Assembly (NCBI GenBank): GCA_024280095.1
Contig: JAJRQU010000070.1
Location: 1 to 59,282 of the forward strand
Direction: 5' to 3'
DNA length: 59,282 bases
DNA from: Alphaproteobacteria bacterium
Lineage (GTDB): Bacteria > Pseudomonadota > Alphaproteobacteria > Sphingomonadales > Emcibacteraceae
Shown one piece after another: positions 41,030-49,868 of this stretch (position 1 is the first letter of the stretch; each line of letters starts with the position of its first letter). A program made the position numbers and the translations under genes. The notes beneath the pieces are model-generated. The model did no database searches, was not told the DNA's origin, and saw only the letters and a list, made by a program, of their open reading frames with translations.

Positions 41030-41461
41030 ATGGAGTTGGTTATTGACAGTGTCATCATTATCTTGATTATTGTCATGATTTCTTACGCTGTTGTCCTGAA
41101 TATCAAGTTGAAAGTCTTTCGTAATGCGCAGAATGAAATGGCGAATCTGGTCAATAAGTTGAATGAGGCGATTTCACAGGCGCAGAAAGCTGTTGATACC
41201 TTAAAAAAAGCTGCGCAAACAGAAGAAATCCGTCTGGAAGGCCTGGTCACAAAATCCCGGTTCTTGGCAGATGAACTGGAAATTATAATACAAAGTGGCT
41301 CAAATCTGGCAGATCGGATTGAGCGTGGTTTGATACCAGCAGAAAATGTCACGCTGCAGAATTTTGATGCAGAGGGCCATTCTGATGAAGACCTCTCTTA
41401 TGCAGAAATGAGTGATGAAGAAGATAATGAAATGTTGGAGACCCTAAAAAAAGTCAGGTAG
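41030..41461 (+). CDS. DUF6468 flagellar-cluster protein
   Basis: A 144-residue protein with one N-terminal membrane helix (about 5-23, VIIILIIVMISYAVVL) followed by a long coiled coil (MANLVNKLNEAISQAQKAVDTLKKAA) and an acidic tail. It fits DUF6468, a small protein found just after fliM in many alphaproteobacteria; function unknown, perhaps linked to the basal body. I prefer the ATG at 41030, one base after the fliM stop, though in-frame ATGs at 41003 and 41021 overlap fliM. Confidence 0.75.
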   Translation: MELVIDSVIIILIIVMISYAVVLNIKLKVFRNAQNEMANLVNKLNEAISQAQKAVDTLKKAAQTEEIRLEGLVTKSRFLADELEIIIQSGSNLADRIERGLIPAENVTLQNFDAEGHSDEDLSYAEMSDEEDNEMLETLKKVR

Positions 41462-41519
41462 TTGTGCTTTTTACCAAGTTTAACTCAAAACTATTTTAGC
41501 AAATACCAAAGGAAAGAAT

Positions 41520-42155
41520 ATGTTGAAAAAAATCCGGGTGATATCGCTGGCCATTATTCTAATGTCGATGGTGCTTGGGATTAAAATAGTTGATTTTTCC
41601 TTTGGGGTGCAAAATGCCGTTGCGCAGGCCACTGAGCCTGAAAAAGAAAATGCCCCGGTAGAGAATAAAGAAAATGTCAAGCAAGAAGATAATGATCAAT
41701 CCGCTGCTGAGGCTGCCCCCATGCAGCTTAGCGGTATTCCCAGTCGAAAAGAAATAGAATATTTACAAAAACTCGCCGAACGCCGCCAGGAACTGGATCG
41801 GCGCGCAAGGGAAATGGATGATCGGGAAAAATTATTAGAGGCTGTTGAAAAGCGTATTGTTGAGCGGACAGCTTCCCTGAAAAAAATCAAAGAGACCATC
41901 GAAGCCTTGCTTGCCAAACATGATGAAATAGAAAAAGCGCAGCTTGTCAGCCTTGTTAAAATGTATTCTGCAATGAAACCTAAAGAGGCTGCAGGCATAT
42001 TCAATAGCCTTGATTCAGACATATTAATTTCAATTGTCGAGAATATGAAAGAGTCTAAAATGGGGGCTATTTTGGCTAAAATGAATATCAATAAGGCCAA
42101 AAAACTGACCACTGACCTTGCCGTCCGAAAACAATTGCCAAAAATTGATGGCTGA
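41520..42155 (+). CDS. MotE-like protein with coiled coil and MgtE-N-like domain
   Basis: A 211-residue exported or membrane-anchored protein: a hydrophobic N-terminal segment (about 5-27), an acidic linker, a coiled coil (about 80-140, QKLAERRQELDRRAREMDDREKLLEAVE-type), and a C-terminal domain like the N-terminal part of MgtE/FliG (VKMYSAMKPKEAAGIFNSLDSDI). This is the layout of MotE, which in Rhizobium acts in the periplasm as chaperone for MotC, and of similar fli-cluster proteins. GGAAAG ribosome site. A partner could be the large secreted protein encoded at 44659. Confidence 0.82.
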   Translation: MLKKIRVISLAIILMSMVLGIKIVDFSFGVQNAVAQATEPEKENAPVENKENVKQEDNDQSAAEAAPMQLSGIPSRKEIEYLQKLAERRQELDRRAREMDDREKLLEAVEKRIVERTASLKKIKETIEALLAKHDEIEKAQLVSLVKMYSAMKPKEAAGIFNSLDSDILISIVENMKESKMGAILAKMNINKAKKLTTDLAVRKQLPKIDG

Positions 42156-42266
42156 CTTTTCTTGTCTTATTTTAAAGGATTTACCTGCTATTAACCCCTG
42201 AAGATTATAGTGGCTTACTTACCGTTTTGATCATATATAAGATAGCCCTAAAATGAAGAGGTAATG

Positions 42267-42911
42267 ATGCGCTTAAATACGATTTCATTGGAAGACAGAA
42301 TCGAAAGTATTCGGGAAAAGCTGGGTGATAAGGTTGATGTCAGTGATGTCACCTCTATTGTCGGTGAAGTGATGGGTTCACTTGAGGGTGATTTTGATCT
42401 GAAAGAAGTTCATTTTCAGGATGAATTGCGCGAATTACTGGGTTTCATCGAGAGAGCCAAGGCAGATTTGTCGGAAATTCAGCCCAAACATCTTAGTGAG
42501 AATGAAATTCCCGAAGCGAGCAATCAGTTGGGTCTGGTTGTTGATGCGACTGAGGAGGCCGCGACAAAAATTATGGATTCCGCCGAAGAAATTTCCGAAT
42601 TGGCCATGACACTCGAAGGGGAGGTTGCCGATAAACTTATGACAATTTCCACTAATATTTTTGAAGCCTCCAGTTTTCAGGATATTACCGGGCAGCGTAT
42701 GAATAAGGTGGTAACAACACTGAATTTTTTAGAAGAGAAGCTGTCGCAGCTTGCCGTTGCCATTGGGGACACTGATTCTCATCTTACCAATGGGCAAAAT
42801 GATAATTCTGAGAATTTAGAAAGTGACAAGAATTTACTTCAAGGCCCACAATGTAAGGTAACGGCGAATGATCAGGATTCCATCGACGCCTTATTCGATA
42901 GCTTTGATTGA
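42267..42911 (+). CDS. cheZ: Protein phosphatase CheZ
   Basis: A 214-residue helical protein that dephosphorylates CheY-P. The long helical hairpin contains QLGLVVDATEEAATKIMDSAEEI and the catalytic SFQDITGQRMNKV stretch, where D and Q correspond to E. coli CheZ D143 and Q147. The C-terminal SIDALFDSFD resembles the CheY-binding tail peptide. A polar linker of about 40 residues joins them. Two adjacent ATGs exist (42264 and 42267); AGAGG spacing favours the second. Confidence 0.92.
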   Translation: MRLNTISLEDRIESIREKLGDKVDVSDVTSIVGEVMGSLEGDFDLKEVHFQDELRELLGFIERAKADLSEIQPKHLSENEIPEASNQLGLVVDATEEAATKIMDSAEEISELAMTLEGEVADKLMTISTNIFEASSFQDITGQRMNKVVTTLNFLEEKLSQLAVAIGDTDSHLTNGQNDNSENLESDKNLLQGPQCKVTANDQDSIDALFDSFD

Positions 42912-43048
42912 TTCTATGGCTCGTATTGTGTAGGCTTTAAAATATTATGGTTAATTTTAACGGTTTTCGTGTATGCCCAAAAAATTATATGGCAGATTAT
43001 CCGCTTAAAATACTCAATAACAGAATATCCGGTAAGATACCCTAAAGA

Positions 43049-43885
43049 ATGAGCGATATTATTGGCAATATAGGGGCGCCGAACCCCTTGGAAGCAAAAA
43101 AGAAAAAATCTGACGATACAACGGGACTTTTTGTTTCTTTGTATTTGATTGTTTTGGCATTTTTTGTGGTCATGAATTCAATTTCAAATCAGGATCAGAA
43201 TAAGGTTGATGCCGCAACAGAAAGTGTGACACGGGCTTTTAAAAATCCTTTTGAACCTGAAGCTGATTTTATTGATGTTGCGGCAAATGAAGAGGCGGTT
43301 ACGCCCAATGACGAATTTCATGACCAGATACTTGGTGTGTTTGCATCCCTCGTAGGATTTGACGGAAAATATGCGACGAAAGGCGGGGATACCGTCAGGG
43401 TGGAGTTTAATCCAAATGATTTATTTATGGATGATTCTCATGAATTCCGGCCTAATCAACAGCCGTTCCTGAAACAATTATCCGTTTTTCTTGCTGGCGG
43501 TCGCAGCAGTGAAAGACGGGAGATTAATTTCGTTATTTCTACTGGTAAAATCTTGCCTCAAGGCCCAAAATATTGGCAGGATTTAAATATCCTCAGGGCG
43601 GGCGCTTTTGTCCATAAGTTAAGCGAAATGAATGTTGCAGAGAACCAAATGTCCATCGGGGTTGTGAAAGGCCCAAAAGAGCATGTGACGTTAACCTTTC
43701 ATAACAGGGACATAAAGGCGTCTGTTCAGGGTCTTGCAGGCCATGAAACACAAAAACTGCCTAAAAATTCTATGCCAGACCAATCAGGACAAGAGCTGCC
43801 GATACAGGATGTGCCGGATCGCACGCCCCGCCGTCCTATTACGGATCAGCCCATCATTGATGATAATGATCAGGGGGCGCAATAA
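43049..43885 (+). CDS. MotB-like protein without the proton-channel aspartate
   Basis: A 278-residue single-pass membrane protein. The helix GLFVSLYLIVLAFFVVMNSIS aligns with the MotB stator helix, but the position of the proton-carrying Asp is Ser. The periplasmic part resembles a degenerate OmpA-like domain: the GHTD-type strand is replaced by VISTGK, although a WQDLNILRAGAFVHKL helix with conserved Asp and Arg remains. The tail is proline- and aspartate-rich. It overlaps the next, normal-looking MotB-like gene by one base. Probably a structural partner or regulator of the stator, not an ion channel. Confidence 0.75.
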   Translation: MSDIIGNIGAPNPLEAKKKKSDDTTGLFVSLYLIVLAFFVVMNSISNQDQNKVDAATESVTRAFKNPFEPEADFIDVAANEEAVTPNDEFHDQILGVFASLVGFDGKYATKGGDTVRVEFNPNDLFMDDSHEFRPNQQPFLKQLSVFLAGGRSSERREINFVISTGKILPQGPKYWQDLNILRAGAFVHKLSEMNVAENQMSIGVVKGPKEHVTLTFHNRDIKASVQGLAGHETQKLPKNSMPDQSGQELPIQDVPDRTPRRPITDQPIIDDNDQGAQ

Positions 43886-44643
43886 TGAATTTTGATTCAG
43901 GTTTTGATTCTGGCAATTCGGCGCCCGAAGGCCCGTCAGAAAGCTGGTTGATTATTTTTTCAGACCTCTTGGCACTTTTGCTGACTTTTTTCGTTTTATT
44001 ATTTTCAATGAGTTCCGTACAGATTTCCAAATGGGAGGCTGTTGTTGAATCATTAAGTGAGAATCTTAATCCAAGCAGGGCTCAAATACAGGACGTCGAC
44101 TGGCAGAATATTGAAGCGGCTATGGTGCCGCAAAAAGAAGCCCTTAGCCTGGAATATTTGAAAAAAATATTCGTTGATAAACTTCAATATGACATGATTT
44201 TAAGGCGCAGCAGCGTCTCTATTCTGGATGACCGTCTTGTGATCACTTTGCCCGCTGATTTGATATTTGAATCTGGTCAGTCTAATTTCTCCGGGGATGC
44301 TTATAAATCAATGCAGGAGTTGGGGGCGGCGCTTCAATCTATTCAAAATAAAATTACAGTCGTGGGGCATACGGATATGGAACCGACAAGTGGACGATTT
44401 TATCCAACCAATTGGGAATTATCTTTGGTGCGGGCCATATCTGTCGCGCAACTGATTGAACAGGCAGGCTATACGCAGAATATTGAAATTTTTGGCAATG
44501 GGGCCTCGCGTTTTGATGAACTGGATGAGAATATACCACTTAATGAACGATATTTACTGGCACGCCGCGTGGATATAATCATTCACCGAGAGGACAGAGA
44601 GCAGCCCGCAGATATTTATGAGAAAAAAACGAGCCAATATTAA
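43885..44643 (+). CDS. MotB/OmpA family stator-type protein
   Basis: A 252-residue membrane protein with the helix WLIIFSDLLALLLTFFVLLFSMSS (21-44), in which D27 is in the place of the proton-conducting MotB Asp. The C-terminal OmpA-like peptidoglycan-binding domain is good (VVGHTDMEPTSGRF, NWELSLVRAISVAQLIEQAGY, NERYLLARRVDIIIHRE). It can therefore work as a MotB in a stator with a MotA that is not in this window. Overlaps the Asp-less paralogue upstream by one base. Confidence 0.88.
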   Translation: MNFDSGFDSGNSAPEGPSESWLIIFSDLLALLLTFFVLLFSMSSVQISKWEAVVESLSENLNPSRAQIQDVDWQNIEAAMVPQKEALSLEYLKKIFVDKLQYDMILRRSSVSILDDRLVITLPADLIFESGQSNFSGDAYKSMQELGAALQSIQNKITVVGHTDMEPTSGRFYPTNWELSLVRAISVAQLIEQAGYTQNIEIFGNGASRFDELDENIPLNERYLLARRVDIIIHREDREQPADIYEKKTSQY

Positions 44644-44658
44644 TGAAGCAAATATATT

Positions 44659-47595
44659 ATGAGTAATCCCATGAGTTTATTAAGGTTGATCGTTGTTATC
44701 ATTGCTGTTTTTGGCGGCATTGTACCGGTCTTTGCCCAAGAATCTATACAGGAGTCTGTACAGGAATCTGTGCCGGAGTCTGTGAATGTTCGTTTCGCGG
44801 ATCACCCGGGCTATAGCCGTATGGTTTTTGATTGGCAGGAAAATGTGGAGTATAGGCCGCATTTGGCGGGGGACAAGCTCGAAATAACTTTTGAGAAAGC
44901 TTCAGCGCCGAACCTGAGCCGCCTGTTGGACGATCCGCTTAACTTTCTGGCTGATCCGGAATACCGGATTGAAGACGGCAATTTAATTGTCAGCGTTAGG
45001 CTGGTCAAGTCTGGGCAGCTCAAGCATTTCAGGCTTGGTACCAAAATAGTTTTTGATGTTTCTTTTGATGTTTTTGGCGATAATTCAGGTTTAATACCCC
45101 CCTCATCGAAAGTGGTTCAGGATAGAAAATTAAATTCTTCTTCTGTAAATGCGAGGGGCAATACAGGCGAGCCTATCGACACATCCACGGCTCACCCTGA
45201 AAATGGCCATTTAAAACTGGTGGTTAACAATGTATGGGATAATATAAGGCTGAGTTATCAGTGGAGTGAAGATGTTCGGGCCGCGGCTTTCATTCGTCAT
45301 AATCTTCTATGGGTCGTTTTCGAGGGCAAGAAACTGGTGGATCAGGAAAGTCTGAACCGGTTTCTTGGGCTACGGATAATATCTGCGCGGCAGATTGAGC
45401 ATCCGACAATGACAATATTATTTTATGAAGTGACGCCGGGGCAGAATATCAAAGTTCAGAGAATCAATCGGGCATGGCATGTTGATCTGAAGAATGCCCC
45501 CATTACACCGGCACGCTTAATTGCCAGCAGCAGCCGGCGCGGGAGCGGCAATAAGGGTGAAAATTTTTTCTATTCTGTGGAAAATGCAGGGGATGCTTTA
45601 ATCATCGAAGACCCGGTTGTCGGGGATGAATTGGCCATTGTGCCGGTAATGAGCTCATCACAAGGTGTATTAGAGGGGCAAAAATTTGCAGAGTTCCAAT
45701 CATTGCCGACGGCGCAAGGTATCGCGGTTCAGTTGATTGCGGATAATTTGAGTGTAAAGAGCTATCGAACCGGCGTTAGTGTCGCCGCCAAAGAGGGGGC
45801 CAAACAGGGGCTGGCACTTTCGCGCAGCCAGCTTTCCGGTAAGCTTGGTGTGATAACAGGGGCGGAAGGTGACACGAACGGAACTAAACTCGTTGATTTT
45901 GCAGCGTGGGAAAAAGGCCCGTTAGAAGGAAAAGATTATTACGCTAACAAGCATGAATTTCTTTATATGCTGGCCAATTCAACTGATACCAACCGAAATG
46001 AAATTCGATGGGGATTGGCCAAATTTTATCTGGCCAATGGCCGCAGCAGAGAAGCTTTCGGTGTCTTGAATGTGATGCTGGATGAAAAACCCAGACTTAT
46101 TGATAATCCTGAATTCAGAACAGTTCTTGCCGTGAGCAATATAAAGATGCGCCGTTATGAAGAGGGGGCAAAGCTGTTGGTTCATAAGGCACTTTTGGCA
46201 GAGGAGGATGCTTTTTTATGGCGTGCTGTGGCAAATAGTGCCTTGGGCCACCATGAACAGGCGTTTAAAGATTATAAAAAAGGATCAGACAGTCTTGCGC
46301 AACAAGACCCTAAAAGCCAGATTGATTTTTTATTCGCGGCAATTCGTTCGGCTTATGTTGTTGCAGATAAGAGTTTCATAGAGTTTAGCCTGTCATTCTT
46401 GAGAAATTTACCTCTTACGGCGGCACAATATACGGAAGTGGATTATTGGCAAGCGCTTCTGGCGCGGGATAACGGCGATATTCTGCAAGCTGAAGAGATG
46501 CTGCGGGGGCTTGTTAAGGCCGGCGTTAGGGAAACGGCATCATGGGCAACGCTGGATCTCATTAATATGGATTTTGAAGCCAAGAAAATTGATAGTATCG
46601 AGGCGATTGATCAGCTGGAAAAATTGCGGTTTTCCTGGCGGGGGGATGATTTTGAACTAGGATTGCTGTCTAGGCTTGGTGAACTTTATGTTGAACAAAA
46701 TGATTTCAATACCGGCCTTCAAACCCTAAGGCTCGCGGTTACTTTTTTTGAAGGGTCACCTAAAACAGCGGCCTTAACCCATCAAATGAACCAAATATAT
46801 AGTGATTTATTTCTGAAGGGCGGCGCGGCGGTCATGAACCCGATAAAGGCCGTGGCGCTTTATTCTGAGTTTCGGGAGCTTATTCCCTTAGGCAATGACG
46901 GGGACAATATGACCCGAAGGCTTGCGGACAGGCTGGTGTCATTGGATCTGCTTGAAGAGGCGGCGGCCTTATTGAATCATCAGGTAAGATTTCGCCTTAA
47001 AGGCGGCGCGCAATCGGTTGTTGCGGAACGTTTGGCCATGATTTACATGCTGGATTCAAAACCGGATATGGCCATGGGGATTCTAAGAGCAACCCGGGAT
47101 TCACAAATTCCGGATGATATTATACTGCGCCGGAACATGATCGAAGCCCGGGCCTTGATAGAGCTGGGCCGATATGAAGAAGCCGAAGTTATGCTCGAAG
47201 AATATAAAACCGGGGAAGCCGACAGCTTACGCGCCGATATATATTGGAAATCTGAAAATTGGGGCAAATATATCAGCCACGGTAATCAAATGCTGGGTAA
47301 TCGGTATCAGGATGACACGCAGCTTAGCCCGCAAGAAAGACTTGCTGTTTTACGCCTGTCGGTAGCCTATGTTATAAATAACGATAAAGAGGGCGTGAAA
47401 GCGCTCCGTAATAAATATAAAGTTCATATGGACAATGGTCTTTACGGCGATACCTTTGAAGTGATCACGGCGGAAAAACAACTGGCGGATATTGATGTGC
47501 GCCGTCTGACAAAATCCATTGCAAGTGTCGCAAAACTGGAAAGTTTCATGGAATCCTATAAGGCTGAATTCACAAAAGATATTGCCCAGAATTAA
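44659..47595 (+). CDS. Giant secreted TPR protein with AMIN-like N-terminal domain
   Basis: A 978-residue protein. Residues 1-26 are a signal peptide (cleavage after VFA), then a repeat of QES(V/I) units. Residues about 40-140 (VNVRFADHPGYSRMVFDW, LIVSVRLVKSGQLKHFRLGTKIVFDV) and a second copy near 190-280 look like AMIN-type beta domains. From about 420 on, helical TPR-like hairpins continue to the C-terminus. It is in line with the MotB-like genes (16-base gap) and is probably a periplasmic motor or wall-associated protein. The MotC-like role is only a guess from the MotE-like gene upstream. Confidence 0.75.
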   Translation: MSNPMSLLRLIVVIIAVFGGIVPVFAQESIQESVQESVPESVNVRFADHPGYSRMVFDWQENVEYRPHLAGDKLEITFEKASAPNLSRLLDDPLNFLADPEYRIEDGNLIVSVRLVKSGQLKHFRLGTKIVFDVSFDVFGDNSGLIPPSSKVVQDRKLNSSSVNARGNTGEPIDTSTAHPENGHLKLVVNNVWDNIRLSYQWSEDVRAAAFIRHNLLWVVFEGKKLVDQESLNRFLGLRIISARQIEHPTMTILFYEVTPGQNIKVQRINRAWHVDLKNAPITPARLIASSSRRGSGNKGENFFYSVENAGDALIIEDPVVGDELAIVPVMSSSQGVLEGQKFAEFQSLPTAQGIAVQLIADNLSVKSYRTGVSVAAKEGAKQGLALSRSQLSGKLGVITGAEGDTNGTKLVDFAAWEKGPLEGKDYYANKHEFLYMLANSTDTNRNEIRWGLAKFYLANGRSREAFGVLNVMLDEKPRLIDNPEFRTVLAVSNIKMRRYEEGAKLLVHKALLAEEDAFLWRAVANSALGHHEQAFKDYKKGSDSLAQQDPKSQIDFLFAAIRSAYVVADKSFIEFSLSFLRNLPLTAAQYTEVDYWQALLARDNGDILQAEEMLRGLVKAGVRETASWATLDLINMDFEAKKIDSIEAIDQLEKLRFSWRGDDFELGLLSRLGELYVEQNDFNTGLQTLRLAVTFFEGSPKTAALTHQMNQIYSDLFLKGGAAVMNPIKAVALYSEFRELIPLGNDGDNMTRRLADRLVSLDLLEEAAALLNHQVRFRLKGGAQSVVAERLAMIYMLDSKPDMAMGILRATRDSQIPDDIILRRNMIEARALIELGRYEEAEVMLEEYKTGEADSLRADIYWKSENWGKYISHGNQMLGNRYQDDTQLSPQERLAVLRLSVAYVINNDKEGVKALRNKYKVHMDNGLYGDTFEVITAEKQLADIDVRRLTKSIASVAKLESFMESYKAEFTKDIAQN

Positions 47596-47666
47596 AGGGT
47601 GAATTTCAACATAGAATTTCTTGCCGCATAAATTTACGGCCCCATATTGTTTTTTACGGGCCTGCA

Positions 47667-48467
47667 CTATCCAGAGAGAGGGCCCTGATGGAAACTTTGA
47701 ATCAGGCTGCCGGCCACAAGATGCCATCCGTCAACCAAGACAAAGAATATAAGCTTGAAGGGCAGTGAAATCATTACGGGCGGTAACATCATCATCCCCA
47801 TGGACATCAATATGGAGGCCACAACAAGGTCAATGATGATGAAAGGTACAAATAGCAAAAAACCAATTTCAAAGGCGCGCCTTAGCTCGCTGATGATAAA
47901 GGCCGGCACCAAAATCTGAAATGGTGTATCAGCCTTCGTTGCAGGCGGCGGCGTTTCCGATAAATCCAGAAACAACAAGAGATCTTTTTCCCGGACGTGC
48001 TTCATCATAAAGTCGTGAAATGGTGCCGTCGTCCTGTCAAAAGCGTCTTCTTCAGAAATCTGTTCTGCCACCAAGGGAGCTATACCGTTGTCATAGGCCT
48101 CTTTCATTGTTGGGGCCATGATGAATGCCGTCATAAAAAGCGCCAGACTAACCAGCACCACATTGGGCGGCGTCTGCTGGGTTCCCATTGCGCTTCTGAG
48201 TAGGGAAAATACAATAACGATACGGGTGAATGAGGTGACAACGATGATAATGGCCGGCGCGAGGCTCAAAACAGTCATCAGCATTAACAGCTGTACAATA
48301 CGGCCAGAAAGGGCGCCTTCCTCTCCCATATTCAGAGAGAATTCCTGTCCAAGAGCCGCGGGGCTGCTGATGAGGAAAATCAGAAAAAAACTGCTTAAAG
48401 ATGTGGCAAATAAGCCCAGAGTTATTTTATGTTGGGTTATTTTATATTTTTTGATAAATTTTATCAT
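47667..48467 (-). CDS. fliP: Flagellar export gate protein FliP
   Basis: A 266-residue type III export gate subunit. A cleavable signal peptide (ending ALG) is followed by the FliP core: LLMLMTVLSLAPAIIIVVTSFTRIVIVFSLLRSAMGTQQTPPN, FIMAPTMKEAYDNGIAPL, ILVPAFIISELRRAFEIGFLLFVPFIIIDLVVASILMSMGMMMLPP, ending KLIFFVLVDGWHLVAGSLI. All conserved blocks are present. Four-base overlap with fliO. Confidence 0.97.
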   Translation of the reverse strand: MIKFIKKYKITQHKITLGLFATSLSSFFLIFLISSPAALGQEFSLNMGEEGALSGRIVQLLMLMTVLSLAPAIIIVVTSFTRIVIVFSLLRSAMGTQQTPPNVVLVSLALFMTAFIMAPTMKEAYDNGIAPLVAEQISEEDAFDRTTAPFHDFMMKHVREKDLLLFLDLSETPPPATKADTPFQILVPAFIISELRRAFEIGFLLFVPFIIIDLVVASILMSMGMMMLPPVMISLPFKLIFFVLVDGWHLVAGSLIQSFHQGPLSG

Positions 48468-48796
48468 AAATTTTCAGTTCTGTTCCCAGTTTTATTTGAC
48501 ATATAACCTGTTGTTTTATGAAAGCCTCTTTGAATATTCTGTTCAATGACAATATCCCGGTCCAGCCCGAGCATAATAAGATGTTCAACATCATCTCTGC
48601 GGATGATCATGAGTTTCCTTCGGGCATCTATGGGTAAAATTTCAACGATATTAAGGCGTTTGTCCTGGGTCTTTGCAGACCCCGTTGTCACGCGAGCCAT
48701 CAAACCCAATTTTTTGGCACCGTAAGCAATGATCAAAATCAAAGCGAGGACAAACATCAAGGCGAGGATATATTGGAAATATGCACTTACTTCCAT
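48464..48796 (-). CDS. fliO: Flagellar biosynthesis protein FliO
   Basis: A 110-residue single-pass membrane protein with the FliO pattern: one helix (about 7-28, YILALMFVLALILIIAYGAKKLG) and a cytoplasmic beta-rich part (RLNIVEILPIDARRKLMIIRRDDVEHLIMLG). FliO helps FliP fold and assemble. It lies between the FlhB-like and fliP genes, overlapping each. Confidence 0.93.
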   Translation of the reverse strand: MEVSAYFQYILALMFVLALILIIAYGAKKLGLMARVTTGSAKTQDKRLNIVEILPIDARRKLMIIRRDDVEHLIMLGLDRDIVIEQNIQRGFHKTTGYMSNKTGNRTENL

Positions 48797-49140
48797 GCTG
48801 GCGGCTTTCTGATAATGGTATCTTCCTTTGGTGCGTCGTTATTTATATCCTGATTTTCTTTAAGGCGAATATTTTCATTATATAGATGGCTTAATATTTC
48901 CGAAACAGGCTGTAATGCCTTGAGCGGAATATGGCTGTCCACATCAAAGGTGGATAGAATTTCCACCAATTCTTCATCTGTTCTGACTTTCACATCATTT
49001 TCAAACGCAATTTTTAGAATTTTTTCAGCATTCTTGCCCGTACCGATGGCTGTGATTCGCGGAACATCCGTGCGTTCGCCATCCCCCTTGAGGGCAACGG
49101 CTTTTTGCGTGATTGAGGCGGTTTCTTCGTTCATTGCCAT
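48787..49140 (-). CDS. Stand-alone FlhB C-terminal domain-like protein (FhlB type)
   Basis: A 117-residue protein matching the C-terminal cytosolic domain of FlhB/YscU with no membrane part: KAVALKGDGERTDVPRITAIGTGKNAEKILKIAFENDVKVRTDEELVEILS. The place of the NPTH self-cleavage site is lost, so it resembles an already-processed FlhB-C. Such FhlB/YlxH-type proteins can replace cleaved FlhB-C in export switching in some bacteria. It is the first gene of the minus-strand flhB-like-fliO-fliP unit, divergent from flgB. A tail of about 30 residues is polar. Confidence 0.88.
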   Translation of the reverse strand: MAMNEETASITQKAVALKGDGERTDVPRITAIGTGKNAEKILKIAFENDVKVRTDEELVEILSTFDVDSHIPLKALQPVSEILSHLYNENIRLKENQDINNDAPKEDTIIRKPPAWK

Positions 49141-49275
49141 CTGATGTTAAATAATCCGGTTAAGTATGAAATCTTCAAATATGATAATAGCCATAGCTAT
49201 CCCATAATGTCAGCAAAATTTTAAGCTGTTGAATTTATTTATGTAATAAGGAATATTGTATATTATCCTATAATA

Positions 49276-49290
49276 TTAACAAAATGTTAA
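49276..49290. promoter_or_regulatory. CtrA-type box between flgB and the flhB-like/fliO/fliP genes
   Basis: TTAA-CAAAATG-TTAA is an exact TTAA-N7-TTAA match, 127 bases before flgB and 136 before the divergent flhB-like gene. CtrA controls class II flagellar operons in Caulobacter, and this is where such a site would be expected. Confidence 0.6.
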
Positions 49291-49352
49291 TTTTCCATCT
49301 CCACAATAGAAGAAATATGGTGTATGGTTAAAATTAGTATGTATTTTAATAA

Positions 49353-49380
49353 AACTTTAGCCTACTAATAACTTTAGCCT
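49353..49380 (+). repeat. 11-bp direct repeat upstream of flgB
   Basis: AACTTTAGCCT occurs at 49353-49363 and 49370-49380, spaced 17 bases apart (start to start), close to the flgB start. It may be an operator for an unidentified regulator. Confidence 0.7.
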
Positions 49381-49417
49381 GTATCTATATGGTATATGAT
49401 ATTTAGGATAAAATAAA

Positions 49418-49834
49418 ATGGACCTGAAATCTATTTCACTTTTCAGTTCTTTAAGTCAGAAAATGGACTGGCTCACAGAACGACAAAAGGTCCTGGCACA
49501 GAATATTGCCAACGCCAATACTCCGGGTTATACCCCCAGGGATCTGAAGAAAATCAGTTTCAAGGCACAGTTGGACCAAACAAATGCAACCGGTGGATTG
49601 TCTATGCAAACATCGGAGCGAGGACATATGTCTGGCGCCCGCGCGTCTGCTGGTCGATTTGAAATCAAGGAGCAGGACTCCCATATCGCCATGAAAGCCC
49701 CAGATGGGAACGCTGTTGTTCTTGAAGACGAACTGATTAAAATGGCTAATACACAGATGGAATATGCCACAGCGATTAATTTATACCGTAAGCATTCCAG
49801 CATGTTAAAATTGGCCCTTGGCAAAAGAAGTTAA
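49418..49834 (+). CDS. flgB: Flagellar proximal rod protein FlgB
   Basis: A 138-residue rod protein with the N-terminal pattern LTERQKVLAQNIANANTPGYTPRDL and C-terminal LEDELIKMANTQMEYATAINLYRKHSSMLKLALGK. First gene of the flgB-flgC-fliE-fliQ-fliR-flhB operon. It has a direct repeat and a CtrA-type box upstream. Confidence 0.97.
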   Translation: MDLKSISLFSSLSQKMDWLTERQKVLAQNIANANTPGYTPRDLKKISFKAQLDQTNATGGLSMQTSERGHMSGARASAGRFEIKEQDSHIAMKAPDGNAVVLEDELIKMANTQMEYATAINLYRKHSSMLKLALGKRS

Positions 49835-49868
49835 CCCTAAAAGATAATAGCGAGAAGGTGTGGTTTAA

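Noticed and set aside
42918-42934. Sigma-54-like TGGCTCGTATTGTGTA before the MotB-like pair
   Set aside because: GT replaces GC in the -12 half; not reliable.
47636-47690. GGCCC/GGGCC hairpins between the giant TPR gene and fliP
   Set aside because: Possible stems exist, but there is no T-run right after them in either direction, so no terminator is called.
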